This document shows, piece after piece, positions 47,605 through 58,816 of a stretch of DNA of 64,000 nucleotides. A program made the translations under genes and the position numbers. Every line of letters begins with the position of its first letter. Position 1 is the stretch's first letter. The DNA lies in the NCBI GenBank assembly GCA_012845835.1, contig JABAKD010000022.1, positions 6,189,042-6,253,041 of the forward strand, in the 5' to 3' direction. The notes under the pieces were generated by a model. It saw only the letters and a list, made by a program, of their open reading frames with translations, was not told the origin of the DNA and ran no database searches. This DNA is from Undaria pinnatifida (taxonomy: Eukaryota > Sar > Phaeophyceae > Laminariales > Alariaceae).

Positions 47605-47880
47605 AGTGATTCTACGATAGCCCCCTCCCCGAAAACCAGCGATTTTCTTTTAAGGAACGTTTCATGGCTGCTCGACACGAGGGAGTATGCTATGAAAAAA
47701 AAATATCTTCATGCACACTTTCTTGTTTGCCCTAAGCAAGGACTATTATCGACCGATGGCGTTGGGGCGGAAAGGGGCACCGTATTTCAGGAAATACGGC
47801 CGTGCGCTTGTTTCAAAACCGACGATTTCGTTGAAGGAAAGTTGGGGGGGGGGGGGGGGGGGGGGAGGGGGGGGCTGCCG
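47605..47880 (-). repeat. Family B copies ending in a long G-run
   Basis: TTCTACGATAGCC (47,610), then GGGGCACCGTATTTCAGGAA and CAAAACCGACGATTTCGTTG (47,777-47,840), then a G-run at 47,845-47,873. Confidence 0.65.
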
Positions 47881-47885
47881 TAGAA

Positions 47886-48002
47886 CGACCCGTTGGTGTG
47901 GGAAAACCGCTTCACCAAAAACGAGGTTGTAGTGCGGACACTCTTGTACTTCCGGGTTGTCGTAAGGCAATTCTTCATCTCGCAGCCCCAAGCAGTAGGC
48001 TC
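47886..48002. repeat. Family L repeat, copy 1
   Basis: GGGAAAACCGCTTC, AAACGAGGT, TAGTGCGGACA, CTTGTA and CTCGCAGCCCCAAGCAGTAG occur in the same order at 62,540-62,656. Confidence 0.85.
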
Positions 48003-48444
48003 ATCAGGGTGGGCTAGTGTCGTGATTTTCCCCTGTGAGCCTAACAAGGCGTAAGATATGGGATACGGCTGGACACAAACAGGTTTCACATACCTTTGAA
48101 GGCATGTGCGTATGGGAAAAAAGGGGGATGATGCTTTTGCCTCGCGGAACTGAACGCTATTCAGTTCGTCCGTGGCGTGTGCGGAACTACTACAAGAAGA
48201 GCTTATCTACGAGTACAAGTGAGTGACCAACGTGGAACGTATCTGCAGAAGGACTCCTGCGAGATGAAAATTCCGAGCCTGGCATGCGGGTAGGGGTTGT
48301 GGCGTAGATTAATCCCACGTTTAGGGCTCTTGTCGCACTTTTTTTTTGGGTTGTTTTTCTCTATTTGGGAGCTTACCGCCTCTCCCGAAAAAAAAACGTT
48401 TTTGTTTCATTTTTTGGAGAGAAAAACAAAACTTTTGATATTAA
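48003..48444. other. Intronic; no exon seen
   Basis: Unassigned; A/T-rich from 48,340. Confidence 0.45.
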
Positions 48445-49040
48445 TATGTGTATGCATATTATAAAAAACGAAAATACATTCCAGATCTGTGAGATCGAAT
48501 ATTTTGTCGAAACTCATCTTTGCAAGCTGTTTGTGATACTCCGATCGCGCGTATTACGGGTTGTGTGTCCTCATTAAGGATATAGGTCGGCGACTCCCCT
48601 TGCAACTACAGTGTAGCTATCAGGGTCAACAGGGTGATGTTAGGCAGTCTGTGCGCGGAAACTATAAAAAAACCCGTTTCTGAGGGGGACAAAATCTGAC
48701 GGCTGTGGAAGGAAATGCATCTGTTTATCAAGTGAATCATGTAAGTCGAATAACCGGTGAAGGGAGGGCGGAGTTTTGAAGGACGTGGGGGCCTGGTTTT
48801 GATCAAAAGGGAGCGCGGGGTTGCAGGGGGGGTGAAGGGGGGGGGGGGGGGGCGGACGGGCGGGCAATTTGTGCGTGGAAGCTATAAATCCTTCAAGGGG
48901 ATAAATCTGATGGTTTTGGGAAGAAAAAAAAAAAATGCACCAGTTTATCATGGGGGAGGGGGGGGGTTGGGGCGGGGGTGGGGCGGGTGGGGCAGCTCAA
49001 TCTGTGCGTGGAAACTATACATTCTTTCAAGGGGAAAAAT
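48445..49040 (+). repeat. Family C, extended copy
   Basis: CTGTGAGATCGAATATTTTG to GGAAACTATAAAAAAACCCG as in the other copies, then a tail. The unit around GTGCGYGGAAACTATA repeats at about 48,650, 48,870 and 48,999, separated by G-runs. It joins directly to the right part of a family A element. Confidence 0.8.
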
Positions 49041-49333
49041 GTGTATATACCGGATGAAAAATCTCTGGTAGAGCGCCCTCAATTAATACATACACGACGA
49101 GAAAAAAAAAAAAGAAGTCACACACACATGCTGAAGAAAGAAAAAAATAAGAAAAATGACTTGCTGTGTATAATATTGGTCATTATTTTCCACGATTTCG
49201 GGGTTTTAAAACGAGCCCTCCCGTCATTCACAAAACCATAATTTCAGCCAACAAAAACGGTATATGATATACGGAAAACCATCTCAGCCAAAAAACGGTA
49301 TACCTTCTCTATAGTATCGTAGCACGCGTATTC
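49041..49333 (+). mobile_element. Family A, right part
   Basis: ACCGGATGAAAAATCTCTGG, ATTTCGGGGTTTTAAAACGA, ACGGTATACCTTCTCTATAG and ATCGTAGCACGCGT. Confidence 0.75.
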
Positions 49334-49970
49334 ATCTGTACACAGTTAACAGTTTTAATAGTAGCTGGGTTGTGGTACTCTTTCGGAGGCAAGCGCTTCT
49401 GGCCCCCCACGGGTGTAGGTAGGGGGGGGGGGGGGGGGGGGGGTGAAGAAGATTCTAAGAATTTTCTGAGATCTCTCCTAACAACATGAGCCGAGGAGCT
49501 CTCAATATTGATACTTTCACCTCCTCCGGACCGAAAACATGCCTACTTCTTCTACGACCATAAGGCTTTTCGTTCGCTCAACCCGACCAAGCGTTCTCTG
49601 TGCTCTCGTATGCATAGTCTATTTAATAGTCCGTTTAGGAAAGAGTCATCCCGCGTTACAGGTTGCACGTTTTGCGCTAAAGAGTCCCTTGGGCGTGATT
49701 TGAGCTCCTCGCTGGAGGAGCTGCACCCGTCGACGAAAGCAATTTCACGCTCTACGAGTACATTTTTTTTTTGTTTTGTTTAGGACTACTCTAAGTAAGG
49801 CATGGAAGCTTGCTTGGTCGGATCGAGCGAACGGACGCCTGTTCGGAGTAATTTTTCGGGAGAGGTGTTGAGTTCCTCATGTGATGAGCTTCTTCAGGGA
49901 CTTTCTGCCGCAACCTTACTGTGGGATCACTCCGGGCTGGTATGATAGGGTTCAGTGTAGTGGTGAGTGA
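49334..49970. other. Intronic; no exon seen
   Basis: G-run at 49,420-49,443; a plus frame at 49,508-49,783 without motif. Confidence 0.45.
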
Positions 49971-50333
49971 GAAGCGTGCTACGATGGAGGTAACACTTTC
50001 GTCTGAAAAATGTTTCTGAACTCGACGGATTTCCTTGACCCAAAAATCGCCGGAAAAAAAATAAATAAAATACTAGTCAATTTTCTGTTCTCGTTTAGTG
50101 TACCCAACTAAGCCAAATCTCTGTGGGATTTTTTCATCCAGTTTTACGTGCACGTGCTCGTACCCAGTTTTATTTTTTTTCTTTCTGCCCAACAAAATCA
50201 GTTTTCGTGGGGGTTAAGAATGACACGTCTTTCATTATAAGCTCCCAAGATTGAGGGACTCGGTAGAGGGAGAAAAAAAAAAAACTGATACGCACCCCTT
50301 CTATATATTTCTAGATATCGTGTAGCACGCGTC
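49971..50333 (-). mobile_element. Family A MITE-like element
   Basis: AAGCGTGCTACGATGGAGGT at the left, ATTATAAGCTCCCAAGATTG inside, TCGTGTAGCACGCGTC at the right. Confidence 0.85.
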
Positions 50334-50898
50334 GCGACGAGTGTGCGTTGGTTTTTGCGGGGGGCTTAAACGCAATGTTTCGTAGATGTTTCTGGGAGAG
50401 AAGCAGTCACACTTTTTTCGGTGAGAGGTAGGTACTTTTGAGCCCCTCGAGGGCTAAGACCGACAGAGGAGCTAAAAAAAACTTGTCCTACGCCCCCACA
50501 AGCGTGTGGCATGGTGACTCTCTCGGTACCGGTGTCCCACGGCAAGTCTAACATAATAAGCGGGTCGCGTCCGTCGCGATGATCGCGAAGACCTCCTCCT
50601 CCTCCTCGTGTGGTCGCGGGCGTACTTTTTTCTTTCAAGCCCGAGAGAGAGACGCGCATCGCGCTCCGCGCTCCCCTAAACCTTGGTAGCATTCACTCTT
50701 TCTCCCCGTTGTCCACGAAAACGCCTTCTACGATGATAGAGGGTACCTCCGTTCTAAGCGTTTTTTTTCTTGGCTGAACCATTTTGTGGGCGACGGTGTA
50801 TAGGTGACCAAGGTTGCGGTGATCGGGGGGGGGGGGGGGGAAGGGGCGGGGGCGGGAGGGGGGGGGGGGAGGGGGCATTTTTCGCAACCGGGTGTGGG
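50334..50898. other. Intronic; family A trace and G-runs
   Basis: TCTACGATGATAGAGGGTACC at about 50,728 and TTCTTGGCTGAACCATTTTG are family A pieces. G-runs 50,825-50,873. Confidence 0.5.
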
Positions 50899-51092
50899 CC
50901 ACTCACTCGCACGAGAGACTCACTCACCTTACATGGCGGCTTTGTTCAGCGCAGCGTAGGTTTGTTTCACCATTCATTCCACAGTGCGTGTTTGTTTGTT
51001 TTCTTTTATCGGAAAAATCAAAACACCAGCACGATGAAACTTTCGTACCCCACGAGGAACAGGCCAGGGGGGTCACTCGCGCGAGTGACCCC
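50899..51092. mobile_element. Family P palindrome-ended repeat
   Basis: From CCACTCACTCGCACGAGAGA to GGTCACTCGCGCGAGTGACC, the latter a perfect palindrome. Confidence 0.8.
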
Positions 51093-51951
51093 GAGTCAGC
51101 CTGCAAAAAAAAATGCCACCAAAAAGTGCCCACCCCCCCCCCCCCCAGCCCCCCCCGCTACCATACATAGTAGACTTGGTCAGCGTGCGCCCCTTTGTTT
51201 TTACCCGCAAGGTGCTTGGCTTGGTGGAAGAAGAGCTTTTACACCTCTCTGAGGCAAATGCCGATATTGGCGTAGAAAAAAAATGACAATGCTAGAAAAA
51301 AAAAAAAACATCCCATGGTATTCCAGAAAAAAAAGGAAAAAAAAAAATATATATATATATATATTTAGATAATTACAAAAAATATCGCCAAATATAAGAA
51401 ATATGCCCGCGGGTTCCGACCGTTTTCGTGCTAAGGATTAGAGTAACCGACAAAATCTGTATCTTCAGAAGAAGAGTGCAACCTACCCCTATCATCGTCC
51501 GAGCCAGCGCTCCGTAACTGGTTATCGTCGGAACGCTACGCCTCCTTTTCCTCTTAACAAGTTGTGCAAACCCAAAAACAATTAAAAAAAATAATCCTTC
51601 TTTTTTTTTTTCAACCTTTTCGTCAGGCCTGGGCCATATGTGGATCTATCTGTTCATCGAGAGAGTGTTGCGTTTTCAGTTTACCCTCTACTTCGTTTTT
51701 TTTATTTTTTCTGGGCGGGAGGGTGGAGGGGGGGGGCGTGAGGTGTTGTAGAGCTTTTCAAGGGATCGAGGCTACGGTGAGGGAGTTGTTACTTCAGCGG
51801 GGGGCTTTTTTTATGCGGTTGCTCGTCGGGGTCACTCGCGCGAGTGGCATCCCCCTATGTTTCTTCGCCGTCTTAGGCGTTCGCTCTGTTCTAATTTGGC
51901 CGTGTTAAGTCCGCAATGGCAACGGTAAGCTACGGGGGCGGGGGCGGGGGG
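51093..51951. other. Intronic; one isolated family P end
   Basis: (TA)n at 51,347-51,364 and GGTCACTCGCGCGAGTGGC near 51,829. Confidence 0.5.
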
Positions 51952-52030
51952 GGGGGGTCGTACTCATTTGTTGCATGCCTTAGTCGTTTGACCATTGACC
52001 ACTTTTCCCTTTCGAGACGAAGCACCGTTC
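51952..52030 (+). repeat. Family E short repeat
   Basis: GTACTCATTTGTTGCATGCC, TTGACCATTGACCACTTTTC and CCTTTCGAGACG. Confidence 0.75.
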
Positions 52031-52266
52031 CAACTCCTATTCTCGATAGAGACATCTCCAACATTTGGGCGCTCATTACGCTTCTTCCATATATTAACAT
52101 AGAAACTGTTTGCTTATCCTATTCCTGCCCTGTTTCGCCCTCGGTAAAAAAGCTATGGGGAAGGGGGGTGCGCACAAACAAACAAAAACGGTTTACGAGC
52201 ACGTTTAAGCTACTTTCCTTTTTCCGTAGGAAGTGCGATCGGAAAAAACCCGATACGTAGTAAACC

Positions 52267-52575
52267 GACGCGTGCTACGATGGAGGTGCACCACTTTTTT
52301 TTTTTCTGAGGTGCCTCGATTTGGAAGCTCAAGACACGCCTTTCTTGACCCAAAAACTGATTTTTCCCGAAAAAAAAAACAAAACAAAACTGCTTTGATC
52401 TCGGATTAAAAATCCCATGGGCCAGGTAACCACACGACGGGAATCACACGCCAAAAAAAGTAAATGGCCTATTATTTCTTTTTTTTTCCGACGATATTGG
52501 ATTAAGGAGCCAGGTCAGCCAGAAACCATTTCAGCCAAAAAAAGGTATACCTTAACTCCTCTATCGTGACACGCG
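52267..52575 (+). mobile_element. Family A MITE-like element, well preserved
   Basis: GACGCGTGCTACGATGGAGGTGCACC at the left and ACTCCTCTATCGTGACACGCG at the right, 309 bp. The interior reads GAAGCTCAAGAC, TTAAAAATCCCATGGGCCAG and TATTGGATTAAGGAGC. Confidence 0.9.
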
Positions 52576-52784
52576 GCAAAAAGGGGGTACCCGTGGTCCC
52601 CGATCGTAGCGGAGGTCTCAAGCGAGACAAGGGGAGGGGGTGCCTCAGAAAAAAAACATGAGGCACCCTCTACCGTAGCTTGTGTCAGAAAGCCGGCCAC
52701 GGAAAAGCAGCAGCAGACCAAGGCTACCGGGCGGACGGGGGGGGGGGCTGGGGGGGGGGGGTACCCCTTGTTTTACTCCCGATT

Positions 52785-52978
52785 TTGAGCCATTCTTGCG
52801 CGAGAGACTCTGTACCTCGCCGAAAACAAGAGCAATGCAGGGGCGATTTGTTTTGGCGCAGGCAGCGTAGCTAACCGTTCCACTGCGGATCCACATCACA
52901 AAGCTATAACAGCACGAAAGCTATGAAAAGAGCCGCAAAACGAGCACAGGGAGGGCGTCACTCGCGGCACCAGATCCC
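52785..52978. mobile_element. Family P palindrome-ended repeat
   Basis: GAGCCATTCTTGCGCGAGAG at the left and GGGCGTCACTCGCGGCAC at the right. Interior TGGCGCAGGCAGCGTAGC and CACGAAAGCTATGA are shared with 53.6 and 61.8 kb. Confidence 0.8.
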
Positions 52979-53584
52979 GGCCGTATGTGTCTCAGCCCCG
53001 AAACACGGTGCGCGCGCATTTTTTTTCTTGCCGCACATCTCATCGTTCGATACGAAGTCCTGTGCAAAAACAAGAGCAGATACACGTGAGGGTGCTTTTT
53101 TTGTAAGCACCCTTTCTTGCTCGTGTCGAGCAGCCATGAAACGTCCGTTGAATAAAACCGCTGCGGGTGACGCTGTATCGTGTAGAAAAAATTCACAAGC
53201 AAGCGCGGTTATGAGCCTCAGGAAAAAAAAACAAAAGGCCTTCCACCTCTGCCGTGTGACGCATGTCTTTGGGCACAGCAAAACACGGTAAGCATAAGCA
53301 TAACGTGTAGAAGCGATAACCTCCCAGGCCCAACCCAACCCAACCCAACCCAGCAAAAATACGTGGCTACAAAGGGCCAGAATTGGCACACCTTTAACGA
53401 ATCAAATATTTTTGTGCGGGTTCGGCTGGCTCTGGAACGTGACGGGCGTTATCGGTTCCTTATAATTGGTAGATCATACCCGCTGTTGTTGGCCCTGCCT
53501 AAGCGAAAAGCTGGTATCTCCCAAACATCCTGCTAATTATTAATTAGTGATATTCAACGACGAAAGCTTCGTGTGGTATAGCCT

Positions 53585-53788
53585 TGAGCCATTCGCGCGA
53601 GTGACTCTCTACCTCGCGTGGACAAAAATATTTTTCACGAGTCGGTTCTTTTTTTGGCGAAGCGTACGTAGCTTCAACACCATTCTCCGTTTGCGGATTC
53701 ATATCGAAAAAAAAAAAACGCACGAAATCTTTTTTAGGACTGCCAAGGAACGCCGGGGCGGGGCGGGGGTCACTCGCGCGAGTGATCC
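53585..53788. mobile_element. Family P palindrome-ended repeat
   Basis: GAGCCATTCGCGCGAGTGAC and GGGTCACTCGCGCGAGTGAT bound 204 bp; interior GCGTACGTAGCTTC and GCGGATTCATATCG are shared with other copies. Confidence 0.85.
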
Positions 53789-55244
53789 ACAGAGCCGCTG
53801 CAGAAAGAGCCGTCAAAAGTCAGCTCCCGGGTGCCGTTTCCTTGTTTTTCTACCCAACCAAAGCTGGTGTCGCGCATGCTCGCAAGTATCCTACTAATAG
53901 TAGTAACGTTATAACACAACGGAGGAGCTGCTGCCTGATACACGGCGTAATTCGTTATTTTGCCAAATTTGGCTGGGCAGGGAAACATGCAAGAATAATA
54001 GGAAACCCACGAAACGTCGAAAACCCTAGGCCAACATATCCAACCCACGAAATATGTCATGGGATTTTCCGGAGATTTTCTTGAAATAGGCCCTACAAGC
54101 AGTACTACAGGAGCAAGTACCCTGGTACATAGGAAAATCGTATTTTTTTTTCTTTTTTTGATTTCGTCTGAGAGGGTGGGTTGTTTATTGGCCTCGAGGC
54201 GTTATTTTGTCGGTTTCAAACACTTATTAATAATGTCAATCCCAACCGAAACATAGGTGCCCCGCCAGAAGACCCCTATCGAATTTTGTAGCGAAAATAC
54301 AAATATTACAGAGACCCATTGTTAGCAGGATGAACTATCAAGCAACAACAAGGGGGCAAAAAAGCACCCGGCTTTTGTGCAAAAGCGCTTGGCTACGACT
54401 TATTTCGTTGGCTGGTCTTGCCGAGTGTACAGGGCCTCGATCGAACACAGTTGAAGCGCAGGAGAGCTCGCCTATAACGTGGCGATGATGCCCTTTTTTT
54501 CGTGAAATTCATCCTGTGAACAATAGATGTCCGTAAAATAGCTAAAATCATTTATCCAGATGGGATTGTGCCTCTGGAAACCCTTTGGAGACAATTTTAC
54601 TTGAATTTAGTATAGGGAGGGATTTGGGGGCTCGAAAAAAGGGGTTAACGCTCTTACAACTGGAAACCCATTATTGGGGACCAAATTACTTGGGTTTATT
54701 ATAGGGAGGGGTTCGGGGGCTCTAAAGGGATTAAGCGTAACAAGGGTGTGTATGATACTGCTGTAGCAGTCGGTCGGCTATTGGGGTGAGCGAGGTAGAT
54801 GTGCGGAGAGTGCCAGAGCTCCTTTAAATAAAGCGAGAAGGCCCAGAAAAAAAAAAAAGAAAGGAACGGAAGAAAAAAAAAAAGCAATGCCACCCACATC
54901 ACGTCGGTTAACGGTCTATTTCTTTCTGTCCCGTCAAGACCTTGTTAGACCGGCAATACACTGTTATTCATAGTATCGATATAAGAGCGGTCTTTGACGG
55001 TTGTGCGTCAAATGTCAAGAGTGCCGTCAACCGGCGACATCTTGGCGCCCCGTAAGACCCGCGATACCGATACGATACGGATACGGCTGAAAATATCTCT
55101 GGTTTTTCACGGCTTTTGTCGAGCGTCGGGACTTCTCGATGGAGGGTCTGAATGTCGACTGTCGACTACCAGAGCGTCGACGACCTCGGTCGACTACCAA
55201 GTTAGAATTCCGTTTGTGATTTGTGATTTATTTATGAAATTTTC
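53789..55244. other. Intronic; no exon seen
   Basis: Contains a two-copy tandem duplication at 54,572-54,735 (ACTTG-ATTTAGTATAGGGAGGG unit, about 95 bp apart) and several GTCGAC motifs around 55,150-55,195. Confidence 0.5.
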
Positions 55245-55680
55245 GCTGTATTACCACAAGTACAAAAATGAAAATACACTCCTCCAGCTAGCTGTGAAAT
55301 CGAAGATCTCGTCGAAACTCATCTTTGCAAGCTGTGTGTGATGCTCCGATCGCGCGTATTACGAGTTGTGTGTCCTCATTAAGGATATAGGTCGGCGACT
55401 CCCCTTACAACTACAGTGTAGAATCAGGGTCAACAGGGTGATGTTAGTCAGTCTGTGCGCGGAAACTGCGTAACCTGTTTTTGAGGGGGACGAAATCGGA
55501 CAGCTGTGGAAGGAAATGCATCAGTTTATCAAGTGAATCCTGTAAGTCGAATATCCGGTGAGGGTAGGGCGGAGTTTTCAAGGACGTGGGGGCCGGATTT
55601 TGATCAAAAGGGGGCGGGAGGGGGGGAGGGGGGGGGGAAGGGACGGGTGGGGTAGGTCAATTTGTGCGTGGAAACTATAG
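55245..55680 (+). repeat. Family C, extended copy
   Basis: Collinear with 48,445-48,900, including GGAAGGAAATGCATC, TTTATCAAGTGAATC and TTTTGATCAAAAGGG. Confidence 0.88.
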
Positions 55681-56654
55681 ATATTTCTTAATATATTTTA
55701 TAAAAATATTTAAAGGAGGTCAGCCGTGATTTCGGCGAATTTCGGGTCAACAATACTCATCTTTGCCAGCTGCGTCGTTGGTACTCTTGTATGATGAGTG
55801 AGCCTTTTTCAACGACGCATCTGGTAGTATGATGGTGATTTTTTTTCTTGATGGATGGGAGGGGTCCTCTATTTTATTGTCTAAAATATGTACTGGTATC
55901 TTTATTATATAGACTAACTGTTTGTTGTAGGGCTTCTAATAACCCATTTTCAACCGGAAGCCCGTTTCATTTTACAAAATTGCTTTGGATTTAGTATTAT
56001 AGGGGTTAATAGACAGAAAAAAAAAGACATATACATAGAGTGGAATGAGCCACACGTCCTAAAAATGTAAAGAAAAACGAAAAAAAAAAAAAAAAAAAAA
56101 TCGAAGAGCGTTGTGTGATTTCTCTGTACTACGATGAACATACAGAAAAAAAATATTTTTTGTTGACAACTTTTCTTTGTTGGCTCTTATTTGGTTTTAG
56201 TAACCCCCCCTGGCTCCTGAAAAAAAAGTGGTGGGTAGGTTTGTTTGTATTTTGTGTTCTCCTCTGGTTCACCATGTTTTGACCTCTCTATGTGTCCCAA
56301 GGTCAGTTTTTCTGGGCGAAGCACTACTGATAAACTGGGAACAACAAAAAGGGTGGGTAGGTTTGTTTGTGTTTTGAGCTCCCCAGTATACCATGTTTTA
56401 AACTTTCTGTGTGTCGAGTTGGATCATTTATGCGGGTTGGAGAACTTTTACTCCGCACAAGGGGAATGATCGTATATACCAGGTATCATTAAGTGTTTAC
56501 GGGAAGGCATCCTCGAGGTGCAGTTACGTAAAAGTACCCCCACTGCTGTCTCTGGAAGTGGCCATACCGGAATTAAATTGGCCCACATTGAAGCTATCAT
56601 CCATTTGCAAGTCTGCCTTCGCAAGCGGCTCCTAGTGGAGGATGCAGCTCACCC
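55681..56654. other. Intronic; two-copy tandem repeat
   Basis: GGGTGGGTAGGTTTGTTTGT and ACCATGTTTT recur about 120 bp apart (from 56,228 and 56,349). A-run at 56,080-56,100. No exon seen. Confidence 0.5.
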
Positions 56655-56830
56655 TCACTATTCATGCGATCCGCCGAAAACGTCACGGCGCTTCGCGCTT
56701 GGTGCAAGCAATATCTCCTTGATCGGTAAAAAAAAAACTACATGCCCCGCCGTCCCGGCATAGAAGGGATGCGAGAGGGTCTCTACGGTCATACGACCCT
56801 ACGGCCATGCATGAATATCGAGTACACCCC
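56655..56830 (-). repeat. Family D, truncated copy
   Basis: Read on the minus strand: GTGTACTCGATATTCATGCA, GGCCGTAGGGTCGTATGACC and GCGCGAAGCGCCGTGACG. Confidence 0.8.
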
Positions 56831-57184
56831 CAATAGTAGGCTTGGGATAATCAATAACGATCTTCGCAATACCCGCTCTAGATACCTGTCCTACCTCACG
56901 GGGATTGGCCATGTATGTCGGGGTGGTTACAGTAGCTTAACATACTTATCATGATGGTCGGTCGTTAGATAAGAGGTAACCATATATATATATAGAGAGA
57001 GAGAGAGGTCCTCCAGCGAAGAGCCCCAGTTAGTGCGGGTCCTACTTTTGCGGTACCACGGGTCCCAATTGCAAAAAAGACGAATGCCATATCGTTGTAA
57101 TATATTTTGGAGCAAGTGTTCCTCAATTTTAGAGCCCCCAGGCCGTCGATGAAAACGTTTCACGCATCAGCCATAGATCACGAT
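56831..57184. other. Intronic; no exon seen
   Basis: A short (TA)n(GA)n at 56,981-57,007; otherwise unassigned. Confidence 0.45.
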
Positions 57185-57425
57185 CTAGATCGTATAGATC
57201 AACCTAAATCGTCTAGGTTACGTACCTAGATCATCTGGATCATCTAGATCATCTGGATCATCTGGATCATATAGATCATATAGATCATATAGATCATCTA
57301 GATTATCTAGATCATATAGACCGTACAGATCATGCAGATCATCTAGATCATCTAGATCATCTAGATCATCTAGATCGTCTTGATCATATTTATCGTATAG
57401 ATCATATAGATCATATAGAGCACAA
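57185..57425. repeat. 9-bp tandem repeat (ATCTAGATC/ATATAGATC), about 26 units
   Basis: Units of GATCATCTA, GATCATATA and GATCATCTG. Because the period is nine, the minus strand reads DLYDLDDLD-type peptide, which I regard as an artefact. Diffuse AGATCAT and TGATCTG motifs continue to about 57,730. Confidence 0.95.
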
Positions 57426-58004
57426 TCTATACCATCTAGGTCCTGTATATATCGGCATGGTATATGTATGAACATATATATATACATGTTCGGGGTGTGT
57501 GTGGTAAATATCTAGACCCAGGAAACGTGCGCTAGATCCTTCAGATCGTCCGGGTCTCACGCGCCAACATGATATGTAGATCATACAGATCATGTGCTAG
57601 ATCAGGGATCAGTTTGCCCTGAAATATGCACATCATCAATAGGGATACTATCTGTGCGACAGAGATATGATCTGTCTGACAGGGATCTGTCTGCCCTGGA
57701 AGGCACAAATCATACAGATCATATTCATGATCAGTAGCGATATGATATGTCCGACCGTGGACAATTTCTGGACCGAAATCCCCCCCCCCCCCCCTGATCA
57801 TACTACAGTAGTGAGATGAAAGGTGGCCACACAATGCGACATGGGAAGGGCACAAGAAAAGCAAAAAATGGTTTACGTATAAACGCATTGCAAAAACCAA
57901 ACGAAACAAGCGCCCGGGCTTTGGCGGTGCCTCTATTGGGAGTAGAACTTGGTACCCCGCCTCGAAAAGGATTCATGTACGATGATCCAGTGCCTTTAAG
58001 GCAA
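57426..58004. other. Intronic; no exon seen
   Basis: Diffuse relatives of the 9-bp repeat, then a C-run at 57,781-57,795. Confidence 0.45.
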
Positions 58005-58125
58005 GCAACAGAGGAGCTACCCTCCCCCCCCTCCCCCGATGGCGTGCGTGCTCCGTCTCGAAAAGGGTGTGCGGTCAATGGTCAAGTGACTAATGCAAGC
58101 ACCTAATGAGCACGCCCCCCCCCCC
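58005..58125 (-). repeat. Family E short repeat
   Basis: Read on the minus strand: TGACCATTGACCGCACACCC and TTTTCGAGACGGAGCACGC. Confidence 0.75.
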
Positions 58126-58247
58126 CCCCCGCCCCCGACCCACCCCCACATGGTACGACATGATGTAAGCACATATTCTCTCTTCCCCCCCCCCCCCCCT
58201 CCCCCCCCCCCCTCCTCCCTCCCACGACACGCCCCTCTCGCTCTCAC

Positions 58248-58423
58248 CGGCCTGACATCGAAGGAAGACACGTCCGGCACAGAGGCCACCTCGAGGATTG
58301 GATCGTTCCACGAATTTTCCGCCCCCCCAAACATGACGACCTCTCCGTTGACAACGTTGGGACCGTGGTAGCTCACGGTGTCAGAGCTGCCCCAGGCGGC
58401 GATGAGCCTCGTAGGTGCGATAC
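58248..58423 (-). CDS. Exon: probable DOMON-domain C-terminal part of the monooxygenase gene
   Basis: The open segment encodes 58 codons between an acceptor (…GTTTTTGTAG) and a donor (GTGAGAGC), entering after one base of a codon and leaving in phase 0. The peptide contains RLIAAWGSSDTVSYHGPN and ends with SVPDVSSFDVRP. A run such as R-L-I-x-A-x-G-x-S-D-T-x-x-Y-H-G is what I expect at the end of DOMON domains that precede DBH catalytic domains, and the last residues resemble the linker before the usual T-T-Y-x-C start of the copper domain. It has the strand and order expected for the gene continuing at 40.3 kb, but lies about 18 kb upstream, so membership is inferred. The acceptor is preceded by C-rich runs and the donor is followed within 25 bases by long C/G runs. 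It could instead belong to a separate DOMON gene. Confidence 0.6.
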
Positions 58424-58510
58424 CTACAAAAACACCGAAACATTTACAAACGGGGGGGGGGAGGGGGGGGAGTTCCAACATAATTCCAGCAGGCGTTAGC
58501 GAACACGAAC

Positions 58511-58816
58511 GATGCGCGTGCTACGGCGGTGGAGGTAGCAGTTTTTGTATGGAACGTTTTCTGAAAGGACGAGGCTCCTAAACCCAAGCCCGTCGGGAAA
58601 AAAAAAAATACATATATAAATATCTATCTATCTATATATAGCGGCCATGGGATCGTTTACAGCTTTTTTTTTGTTTTTGTGGGGGGGGGCGGGGGGTTCT
58701 CCTCCAAATCAGTTTATGGTGGAGAGGTCTTAAGCTCTCCCAAAACTGAGCAAACTTTCAGAAAAAAAAAAATAATTTGGTTGGTGTGCACCTCTACTAA
58801 TATCGTGGCACGCGTC
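58511..58816 (-). mobile_element. Family A MITE-like element
   Basis: ATGCGCGTGCTACGGCGGTGG at the left and TATCGTGGCACGCGTC at the right. It starts about 90 bp upstream of the 58.4-kb exon acceptor (intron side). Confidence 0.85.

Larger units (their letters stand above)
25873..58423 (-). other. Split gene: DBH/MOXD-like copper monooxygenase
   Basis: This is the extent of one minus-strand gene whose recognised exons run from 58,423 down to 25,873. The order of homologous segments matches dopamine beta-hydroxylase: probable DOMON end, first copper-domain histidine pair, HxxNP-type histidine, HMH pair, then the Met ligand and the CVxxxxYYP tail. Consecutive exons from 40,305 downward join in phase (0/0, 0/0, 2/1). 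Introns between them are about 2.0, 3.5 and 7.9 kb. Family enzymes hydroxylate an unactivated C-H of a small substrate using O2, ascorbate and two copper ions, usually in the secretory pathway; the substrate here cannot be told. The start, signal peptide, at least one exon in 40.3-58.2 kb and the stop codon were not located. Confidence 0.85.

Noticed and set aside
50480-50620. Candidate missing exon with LDLPWDTGTERV
   Set aside because: No T-T-Y-x-C before it and no acceptor/donor pair in phase 0 keeping this frame.
57218-57487. Asp/Leu/Tyr-rich 89-aa frame
   Set aside because: Nine-base tandem repeat gives a regular peptide without other coding evidence.
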